This document shows, piece by piece, positions 1-4,152 of a stretch of DNA of 11,788 bases. Within the stretch, counting starts at the first letter, position 1. Every line of letters begins with the position of its first letter. The position numbers and the translations under genes are program-made. The DNA comes from Fusobacterium sp. (GTDB lineage Bacteria; Fusobacteriota; Fusobacteriia; Fusobacteriales; Fusobacteriaceae): the NCBI RefSeq assembly GCF_019012925.1, contig NZ_JAGIRL010000033.1, positions 1 to 11,788 on the forward strand. Reading direction: 5' to 3'. The notes beneath the pieces are model-generated. The model was not told where the DNA came from. It was given only the letters and a program-made list of their open reading frames with translations, and did not search any database.

Positions 1-2
1 AA

Positions 3-65
3 GATTGGCATTTGATAAAAGGACAATTAGCAATAGAATATGAAGAAAGACTGAAAGGTTTTTAG
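3..65 (+). CDS. 3' end of an unidentified protein gene (partial at window edge)
   Basis: An open frame enters from the left edge and encodes about 20 residues ending in EYEERLKGF before a TAG stop at 63-65. The coding end lies inside a 12-bp hairpin, as is common where a terminator overlaps the last codons. The fragment is too short to name a family. It is called coding only because the frame is open to the edge, the residues look protein-like and a hairpin follows at once. Confidence 0.4.
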   Translation, partial: DWHLIKGQLAIEYEERLKGF

Positions 66-79
66 TTCCTTTCAGTCTT
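47..79 (+). terminator. Hairpin terminator overlapping the stop codon of the left-edge gene
   Basis: Arms AAGACTGAAAGG (47-58) and CCTTTCAGTCTT (68-79) pair perfectly over 12 bp around a 9-nt loop that contains the TAG stop. The following sequence (CAAAATAATTT) is a poor U-tract, so termination may be inefficient or rely on the second hairpin at 141-174. Confidence 0.6.
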
Positions 80-140
80 CAAAATAATTTAAAAATTAAT
101 AATCAAGAGATGATAAATACACAAAATTATTTACACTCTC

Positions 141-174
141 AAAACCAGAGGTTGTAACTATGACCTCTGGTTTT
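141..174. terminator. Bidirectional intrinsic terminator between convergent genes
   Basis: Arms AAAACCAGAGGT (141-152) and ACCTCTGGTTTT (163-174) form a perfect 12-bp stem with a 10-nt loop. On the plus strand it is followed by TTTTATTTT-like sequence. On the minus strand the arm itself supplies four U residues. It lies 7 bases beyond the dipeptidase stop codon and can end both the minus-strand dipeptidase operon and read-through from the left-edge gene. Confidence 0.8.
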
Positions 175-181
175 ATTTTGC

Positions 182-1141
182 TTATAATAAATTTTCTGCT
201 ATTCTCATAAAGTTTTCATAAGCAATCTTTCTTATATCACTTTCACTGTACTCTCTTCTTCTTAATTCCTCAATTACAGCATAAGCTTTTGAAGCATTTT
301 CCAGTCCTTTTGGATTTATATCCTCCTCTTTTTTCTCTGGATTCAAATACTCACAAAAATCAAAACCTAGTGCTACATGTTTTACTCCTACAAGAGAGAT
401 AATATACTCTATATGATCTACATATCTTTCTAAATTCTGTCTAGCTGGATCAATAGCCACAAATCCTTTATAAGCATTTACTCCTATTATTCCATCTCTA
501 CTTGCAATAGCTTTAATCTGCTCATCAGTAAGATTTCTCCTGTGTTTGCATAGAGAATATGCATTTGAGTGTGAAGCTATTATCGGTTTAGTTGTATTGT
601 TAAAAATATCCCAAAATGTCTTTTCATTGGCATGAGAAACATCAATAATCATACCTAATTTCTCCATTTTTTTAACAGCCTCTATCCCAATATCAGTAAG
701 TCCTCTATTCTCATCTCCACCCACTCCTGTAGCTAAGTCATTCTCCTCGTTCCAAGTAAGTGATGCATGTCTAAATCCCAACTCATATAGAGTATCCAAC
801 CAATCCAAATTTTTACCAATAGCTCTTAATCCCTCTATTCCCATAAGAACATTTAATTTTTCCTCTACTAACCCTCTATTAAAATCTCCTTTTTTCTTGA
901 TTATATTAAAAAGTTCAGGATTATTTTTTATCTCATGGATAGTGGAATTGACTAGATGTAACATCTCTTTTACATCATCTTGCCCCTCTTCATAACCAAG
1001 ATATGCTATGAATATACCTCCCATTATATTTCCAGATCTCATTCTATCCAAATGGTATCTCTCTACAATTCTCTCTTCTCCCAACTTTCTTTTTTTTGCT
1101 ACATCATACCAAATATCTGCATGACCGTCAAACATCTTCAT
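182..1141 (-). CDS. Membrane dipeptidase (renal dipeptidase) family peptidase, M19
   Basis: This is a 319-residue zinc-dependent metallopeptidase of the M19 amidohydrolase-fold family, whose members hydrolyse dipeptides, including some with D-residues. The expected metal-binding pattern is visible: H7-x-D9 in DGHADIW, E103 in GIEG, H170 in IIDVSH, H191 in ASHSN and the late D261 in LGFDF; R201/R202 follow the second histidine as in the family. The length is normal for bacterial members. No signal peptide or membrane segment is seen, so it should be cytoplasmic despite the family name. The start is ATG with an AGGAGGGG ribosome site a few bases upstream. It is the last gene of a three-gene minus-strand operon, 21 nt after the preceding small gene, and ends at the hairpin at 141-174. 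Family is sure; substrate is not known. Confidence 0.92.
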   Translation of the reverse strand: MKMFDGHADIWYDVAKKRKLGEERIVERYHLDRMRSGNIMGGIFIAYLGYEEGQDDVKEMLHLVNSTIHEIKNNPELFNIIKKKGDFNRGLVEEKLNVLMGIEGLRAIGKNLDWLDTLYELGFRHASLTWNEENDLATGVGGDENRGLTDIGIEAVKKMEKLGMIIDVSHANEKTFWDIFNNTTKPIIASHSNAYSLCKHRRNLTDEQIKAIASRDGIIGVNAYKGFVAIDPARQNLERYVDHIEYIISLVGVKHVALGFDFCEYLNPEKKEEDINPKGLENASKAYAVIEELRRREYSESDIRKIAYENFMRIAENLL

Positions 1142-1162
1142 AGTTGCCCCTCCTAAATCTAT

Positions 1163-1447
1163 TTAAAAGAAAATTATCTCTGCCTCTGCCTCATACCAAG
1201 GTCCCTCTTCATCTTCCCCTTCAGTTACAAAAAACTCTACCTGAACATCTTCAAGAGTTATTCCCACAGAGTTTAGCTCCTCATCTTGAAAAAACTCTAT
1301 TTTCTTGAACTTTGTATTCTCAATTCTTTCAGCTATATCCTCTCTTGTTTCACACAGTTCTATTAAATCCTCTTCCAATGTGTAACCTCTCTTTTCAAAC
1401 TCTTTTGCTATTGTTCCTAATTTTTTTGTTAATTTTTCACTCAACAT
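1163..1447 (-). CDS. Small acidic protein of unknown function, 94 aa
   Basis: I do not recognise a family. The protein is strongly acidic at its C-terminal end (EGEDEEGPWYEAEAEIIFF) with a helical, charged N-terminal half, and has no cysteines suggesting metal binding and no membrane segment. The alternating pattern VQVEFFVTEG...YEAEAEIIFF suggests a two-strand beta hairpin after a helix. The ribosome site AGGAGG sits right before the ATG and overlaps the stop codon of the preceding small gene (TAGGAGG), which indicates translational coupling. The stop lies 21 nt before the dipeptidase start, so these genes are co-transcribed. Gene reality is well supported by spacing and ribosome site; function is open. 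Confidence 0.8.
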   Translation of the reverse strand: MLSEKLTKKLGTIAKEFEKRGYTLEEDLIELCETREDIAERIENTKFKKIEFFQDEELNSVGITLEDVQVEFFVTEGEDEEGPWYEAEAEIIFF

Positions 1448-1455
1448 ATTTCCTC

Positions 1456-1602
1456 CTACTTAAACTTAAAAATTGTCTTCACTCTTTTTATTTTTTTCAC
1501 TATTGAAAGAATTAATTTAATTTTCTTCATTTCAAAAGGTATTCTGTCTAATGCCCTTTCCATCTGCCTCTCTATCTCAGCCTCTGACATATTTCTCTTC
1601 AA
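1456..1602 (-). CDS. Small basic protein of unknown function with TTG start, 48 aa
   Basis: A short frame with start TTG (1602-1600), preceded by AAGGAG six bases upstream, encodes 48 residues. An acidic/polar N-terminus (MSEAEIERQMERALDR) is followed by a Lys-rich amphipathic segment (ILSIVKKIKRVKTIFKFK). An internal ATG at 1590 would give 44 residues but has no ribosome site at the right distance, so TTG is preferred. The TAG stop overlaps the ribosome site of the 94-aa gene. No family recognised. The basic amphipathic C-terminus could bind membrane or nucleic acid, but that is a guess. Confidence 0.6.
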   Translation of the reverse strand: MKRNMSEAEIERQMERALDRIPFEMKKIKLILSIVKKIKRVKTIFKFK

Positions 1603-1724
1603 ATCTCTTCTCCTTATGAATCTCTCTACTTAAAATTATTTTTTAATTTTTGAAATGAGAGTTTCTTTTTAAATCAATAATATTTATAGCTTATATGTTA
1701 TTTTTACCTCTTTTAACTGACACT

Positions 1725-1753
1725 ACTATATCATATTTTCCTTAAAAAAACAA
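1725..1753 (-). promoter_or_regulatory. Promoter of the small-protein/dipeptidase operon
   Basis: On the minus strand a -35-like TTGTTT (1753-1748) and a -10 TATAGT (1730-1725) are separated by exactly 17 nt, with an extended -10 TG one base upstream of the -10. It faces the 48-aa gene and leaves a 5' untranslated region of about 115 nt. Confidence 0.55.
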
Positions 1754-1917
1754 GGCAATTCACCTACCACTTATAGATGTAGATAACTTCTTCTCTATTA
1801 AGTTAAAGAGTTTCCTCTTTTTATTTAATTTCTTTGAATTTAAAATTATCCCAAATCAATATTTTCACTATACTACTTTTACTAATATTTTTTAGTGATA
1901 TTTTTAAATTTGTTCCA

Positions 1918-1946
1918 TTGATTTTTTTACTGAAATATGATATACT
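1918..1946 (+). promoter_or_regulatory. Strong promoter with no protein gene downstream
   Basis: TTGATT (1918-1923), a 17-nt spacer and TATACT (1941-1946), with an extended -10 TG at 1938-1939, form one of the best sigma-70-type matches in the window. No ORF with a ribosome site follows on the plus strand before the hairpin at 2215-2243, which on this strand is followed by TTTTAATTT. A non-coding transcript of up to about 290 nt is therefore possible. Confidence 0.5.
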
Positions 1947-2038
1947 CTTATTTGTAAGGGATTAATTTTTTGAGATTAAAATTATAAAATTACACTTTAT
2001 TTTAGCTGTAATACAGTATTTATAATAATCATAATATC

Positions 2039-2050
2039 TGTTAGCTAACA
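2039..2050. repeat. Perfect 12-bp palindrome TGTTAGCTAACA
   Basis: An exact self-complementary 12-mer, followed on the plus strand by CTTTTTT. It could be an operator for a dimeric regulator. As an RNA hairpin it would have only a short stem with the AGCT loop, so it would be a weak terminator for the orphan promoter upstream. Confidence 0.5.
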
Positions 2051-2093
2051 CTTTTTTACAAAATATGTCCTCAATGCTAAAACAAAATAGAAA

Positions 2094-2118
2094 ATATGTT
2101 TTCAATTTGAAAACATAT
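2094..2118. repeat. Perfect 25-bp inverted repeat (12-bp arms, 1-nt centre)
   Basis: Arms ATATGTTTTCAA (2094-2105) and TTGAAAACATAT (2107-2118) are exact reverse complements around a single T. With no loop it is more likely a protein-binding site than a terminator. A partial copy of the left half, ATATGTCCTCAA, occurs at 2063-2074, one 31-bp step upstream in the same orientation. Confidence 0.75.
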
Positions 2119-2163
2119 ACATGTTATATTCACTTTGCTCAAAGTAGCATAAATTGGAGTTTA

Positions 2164-2202
2164 GTTGCAATTTACCTATTTTGAGGAACGACCATTTAAA
2201 AC
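2164..2202 (-). repeat. Single CRISPR-repeat-like sequence, possible array remnant
   Basis: Read on the minus strand the end is GGTAAATTGCAAC, with CCTC...TAGG before it. Read on the plus strand it contains TTACCTATTTTGAGGAAC and ends in TTTAAAAC. This resembles the general pattern of Firmicutes/Fusobacteria type I-B/III repeats (TACCTAT..GAGGAAT...AAC), and it lies about 50-90 bp beyond cas2, the usual array position. There is only one copy and no spacer-repeat periodicity, so it is a possible leftover, not an array. Confidence 0.2.
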
Positions 2203-2214
2203 AAGGTTTTTAAA

Positions 2215-2243
2215 AAAACAGGTAGAAAAAATCTACCTGTTTT
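2215..2243 (-). terminator. Intrinsic terminator of cas1-cas2
   Basis: The 12-bp arms (2215-2226, 2232-2243; AAAACAGGTAGA/TCTACCTGTTTT) pair perfectly around a 5-nt loop. On the minus strand the stem is followed by a run that makes seven consecutive U residues. It sits 10 bases past the cas2 stop. The plus-strand side (TTTTAATTT) could also end a transcript coming from 1918-1946. Confidence 0.85.
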
Positions 2244-2253
2244 AATTTATAGT

Positions 2254-2538
2254 CTAAATATATAATATCTCCTCTTCATATATCCTATAGTTTCCTAACT
2301 TTCCTATAGATAAAATATTAAAGTAATCATTTTTACTAATTGGAATACAGCAAATACTATCACTTTTTTTATCTATTAAGGCATCTATTTCTTTTGTCAT
2401 CTTCTCATATATTTCAAGTTTTACTTCTCCTAAAAATACTGATTTTTGTATTCTAATAAATCCTATATTTTTGAGATAATCCGAAATTAATCTTCTAATT
2501 TTATCATTACTTACATCATAAGAAACCATATAATTCAT
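2254..2538 (-). CDS. cas2: CRISPR-associated protein Cas2
   Basis: This is a 94-residue Cas2, the ferredoxin-fold dimer that bridges two Cas1 dimers during spacer integration. The N-terminal strand MVSYDVSNDKIRRLI carries the conserved Asp (D8), followed by the family's lengthening helix and the RIQKSVFLGEV segment; the C-terminal part (CCIPISKN...YRIYEEEI) fits the last strands. The length is normal and the start is ATG with GGAG upstream. It lies 13 nt downstream of the cas1 frame, the standard cas1-cas2 order, and ends at a strong terminator. cas2 itself looks intact, although its partner is truncated, so the adaptation module is probably inactive. Subtype cannot be told from Cas2 alone. 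Confidence 0.92.
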   Translation of the reverse strand: MNYMVSYDVSNDKIRRLISDYLKNIGFIRIQKSVFLGEVKLEIYEKMTKEIDALIDKKSDSICCIPISKNDYFNILSIGKLGNYRIYEEEILYI

Positions 2539-2551
2539 AATACCAACTCCA

Positions 2552-3301
2552 TTATTCTTCCAAAATTAACTTTTTTATATCTTTTATATCTATTTCGATT
2601 AATTTTTCTATGGAATATCTTTTGTTTTTATATGTTTTTATTTCCTTTAATTTTTCATTAAGATACTTGCTTACAACTTTTCTTCCAGTTATACTCAATA
2701 CATTTTCTTCAAAATCTTTTTCATTAAGCATATTTTTATTCAAAATTTCAAATACACTTTCAAATCCTAAATATCTATATTTTTCTATAAAATCATACAA
2801 TAATGGTAATTTCTCTCTTCCTTCTACATGTATTATCCCAATTGTCGAATCAAAACCATTAGCTAAAATAATTGATTTTATTTTTCTATACAAAATACCA
2901 TAAAGATAATTCAAAGTTATATTGTATGGAGTTACAGCCTTTTTATGTTCTCTTACTTTAAACTTCCATTTTTCATCTAAAAGTTTAGAAATTTCACTAT
3001 AATATATCTTGCTTGCTATTCCTTCAACCCCTCTTATCTGTTCTTTTATCTCCTCACTATCTCCTTTTATTCCTTTTAATTTGTTTATATATGAATTTAA
3101 AATAAATATTGGTTTTAAATCTTTTTTTCTTCTTTTAAATAGTGTTTCTAAATGTGCTTTCTGTTTATTCATTTTTTCAATTATCCAATTTTTACCAAGT
3201 TCTATTCCACACTCCTCTTGAAAATATTTATACTGTGCTTTTCTTAATTTTCCACTTTTCCCATCATTAACTTTATAAAGCTGTCCTAATACTGTTCCAT
3301 C
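2552..3301 (-). pseudogene. cas1: cas1, 5'-truncated (N-terminal domain missing)
   Basis: The frame encodes the C-terminal alpha-helical integrase domain of Cas1. Counting from the first ATG (3172), the catalytic set is present: E50 in GVEGIAS, H115 in GIIHVEG and D127 with E130 in LLYDFIEKYR. Cas1-like sequence continues upstream of that ATG without a start codon: about 43 more codons (DGTVLGQLYKV...KLRKAQYKYFQEE) match the linker between the two Cas1 domains. The frame meets a TGA at 3323-3325. Normal Cas1 has an N-terminal beta-sandwich domain of roughly 70 residues before this point, and it is absent. The ATG at 3172 has a weak ribosome site and would give 206 residues without the dimer-forming domain. 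I conclude the 5' end was lost in a deletion whose edge is near 3301-3310, directly against the hairpin at 3314-3339. Confidence 0.85.
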
Positions 3302-3313
3302 TATATAAGATTT

Positions 3314-3339
3314 GAGAGAAAGTCATTAAACTTTCTCTC
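3314..3339 (-). terminator. Hairpin after the micro-ORF cluster
   Basis: Arms GAGAGAAAGT (3314-3323) and ACTTTCTCTC (3330-3339) form a 10-bp stem with a 6-nt loop. On the minus strand it follows the last micro-ORF by 8 nt. The sequence after it (AAATCTTATATAG) is only moderately U-rich, so it may terminate partially and allow some transcription into the cas1 remnant and cas2. Confidence 0.6.
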
Positions 3340-3347
3340 TCAACCTT

Positions 3348-3401
3348 TTAATCTAAAATTTCATCAATAATATCTGCTATCACTCTTAATAAATCTCCCA
3401 T
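3348..3401 (-). CDS. Micro-ORF C: 17-residue acidic amphipathic peptide
   Basis: ATG at 3401 is preceded by GGAGAG about nine bases upstream, which overlaps the last codons of micro-ORF B. The product MGDLLRVIADIIDEILD has charged residues at 3, 6, 10, 13/14 and 17 and Leu/Ile/Val/Ala between them, the 3-4-3-4 spacing of an amphipathic helix, with a net charge of about -4. It resembles in size and pattern, though not in sequence, phenol-soluble-modulin-type peptides. It is the third of three tandem short frames, each with its own ribosome site, before a hairpin. Function unknown. Confidence 0.5.
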   Translation of the reverse strand: MGDLLRVIADIIDEILD

Positions 3402-3407
3402 ATTTTA

Positions 3408-3500
3408 CTACTCTCCTGAAATTAATCCTGTTAAAATTTCTCCAACTCCACCTAAGATTGCTATAACTTCTAATATTATTGTCTTTTCCTGCTTATTCAT
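3408..3500 (-). CDS. Micro-ORF B: 30-residue hydrophobic/amphipathic peptide
   Basis: ATG at 3500 is preceded by a GGGAG ribosome site. The peptide has a polar start (MNKQEK) and a hydrophobic segment, TIILEVIAILGGVGEILTG, ending in LISGE. Glu at residues 5, 11 and 21 on an otherwise Ile/Leu/Val/Gly stretch, together with the Gly-Gly-Val-Gly centre, suggests a membrane-active helix or hairpin. It sits between micro-ORFs A and C with gaps of 22 and 6 nt. No family recognised; alternatives are a small toxin, a secreted peptide or a small regulatory membrane protein. Confidence 0.5.
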   Translation of the reverse strand: MNKQEKTIILEVIAILGGVGEILTGLISGE

Positions 3501-3522
3501 CCTATTTTCACTCCCTTAATAA

Positions 3523-3570
3523 TTAATCAAAAATCTCTACTATTGTTCCAATTAGTAATATTCCTAGCAT
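3523..3570 (-). CDS. Micro-ORF A: 15-residue hydrophobic peptide
   Basis: ATG at 3570 follows AAGGAGGTG, the strongest ribosome site in the region, at suitable spacing. The frame encodes MLGILLIGTIVEIFD, nearly all hydrophobic with an acidic end. A site this close to consensus in front of a frame this short is the main argument that it is translated. It is 72 nt downstream of csx20 on the same strand with no clear promoter between, so it may share the csx20 transcript. Confidence 0.45.
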   Translation of the reverse strand: MLGILLIGTIVEIFD

Positions 3571-3642
3571 ATTCAACACCTCCTTTTTCAATAATTTATT
3601 TCTTAGTTTTACTATCAGTTTCTATTTTTAAATTTTACTTGT

Positions 3643-4008
3643 TTAATATTGTACAAATCCTCTATGAACAAATTTCGATATTTTTACTATTGTTTCTCCC
3701 TCTTTTTTTTCTTCCACCTCTCTTTTAGTACTTGAGTATATGGGAATTAAATTATTTTCTTTACAGTAATTTACCATTTCATAAGTTGCTCCCCATTCCC
3801 CTTGAACTAATACATAATCTCCAATAGTTGTAACTTCTTTTAAAAAATCCTTAAATTCATTTAATTCTCTTTCCATTCCCAAATTTTGCCATTTTTCTTT
3901 CAACTCTTTAGGCATATATAAAATTTCACTACACTTTAAACCTTCTTTAGCATCTAGTTCCTGTTTTTCTGTTAATTGATGTGAAAATAATAATACTAAT
4001 CTTTTCAT
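3643..4008 (-). CDS. csx20: Csx20-family CRISPR-associated protein
   Basis: This 121-residue protein matches my recollection of the Csx20 family throughout: MKRLVLLFSHQLT at the start, GDYVLVQGEWGAT at 63-75, LIPIYSSTKRE at 88-97 and a C-terminal FVHRGFVQY. Csx20 proteins occur with type III CRISPR systems and have been proposed as ring nucleases that degrade cyclic oligoadenylate second messengers. The histidine/arginine-containing C-terminus and the QGE/GAT turn are likely ligand or active-site parts, but I cannot assign catalytic residues from sequence alone. The start is ATG with GGAGGT upstream. It is divergent from the radical-SAM gene across a 144-bp gap and heads the minus-strand run micro-ORFs-cas1-cas2. 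No cas10 is in the window, so its signalling partner would have to be elsewhere. Confidence 0.75.
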   Translation of the reverse strand: MKRLVLLFSHQLTEKQELDAKEGLKCSEILYMPKELKEKWQNLGMERELNEFKDFLKEVTTIGDYVLVQGEWGATYEMVNYCKENNLIPIYSSTKREVEEKKEGETIVKISKFVHRGFVQY

Positions 4009-4040
4009 CTTACCTCCAATATCTTTATCTTTATGTATTT

Positions 4041-4046
4041 ATTATA
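4041..4046 (-). promoter_or_regulatory. Likely -10 element for csx20
   Basis: A perfect TATAAT reads on the minus strand, 32 bases before the csx20 start. The matching -35 region is A-rich and a poor match, so the promoter may need an activator. It lies back to back with the radical-SAM promoter. Confidence 0.4.
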
Positions 4047-4096
4047 GTATATGTTTTTACTTTTTTTATCTTATTTTTTACCTTTTTATTAAATTA

Positions 4097-4125
4097 TTCA
4101 CTTTCTTTATACCTCATGATATAAT
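4097..4125 (+). promoter_or_regulatory. Promoter of the radical-SAM gene
   Basis: TTCACT (4097-4102), a 17-nt spacer and a perfect TATAAT (4120-4125) with an extended -10 TG (4117-4118). A 5-bp inverted repeat, CTATA-AATAC-TATAG (4130-4144), covers the expected transcription start and may be an operator. The 5' untranslated region would be only about 20-30 nt. Confidence 0.65.
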
Positions 4126-4152
4126 TACACTATAAATACTATAGTTGAGGTT

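Larger units (their letters stand above)
1603..2253. other. Gene-poor stretch between the dipeptidase operon and cas2
   Basis: No convincing protein gene is seen in either strand. The stretch holds the operon promoter (1725-1753), an orphan plus-strand promoter (1918-1946), a 12-bp palindrome (2039-2050), a 25-bp palindrome (2094-2118), a short palindrome ACTTTG-CT-CAAAGT (2132-2145), a CRISPR-repeat-like sequence (2164-2202) and the cas2 terminator (2215-2243). A 39-codon frame at 2065-2184 (plus) lacks a ribosome binding site. This is where a leader and array would be expected next to cas2, but no repeated unit is present. Confidence 0.6.

Noticed and set aside
108..158. Short frame MINTQNYLHSQNQRL before the dipeptidase terminator
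   Set aside because: Its ribosome site is weak and it ends within a hairpin well explained as a terminator. No gene for it to regulate follows on the plus strand.
2065..2184. 39-codon plus-strand frame starting MSSMLKQNRK inside the gene-poor stretch
   Set aside because: No ribosome binding site precedes the ATG, and the frame runs across the 25-bp palindrome and the repeat-like segment. It is probably chance.
2100..2243. Possible tracrRNA (anti-repeat plus terminator hairpin)
   Set aside because: A stretch like AAAACAAGG followed by a hairpin superficially resembles type II tracrRNA. There is no Cas9 and no array whose repeat it could pair with, and the hairpin is explained as the cas2 terminator.
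1754..2253. CRISPR array next to cas2
   Set aside because: I looked for a repeated 28-37 nt unit at regular spacing on either strand and found only one repeat-like segment.
3009..3221. Plus-strand open frames over cas1 and at 3543-3728
   Set aside because: They are Phe/Leu/Ser-rich antisense shadows of the cas1 remnant and csx20 with no ribosome sites.
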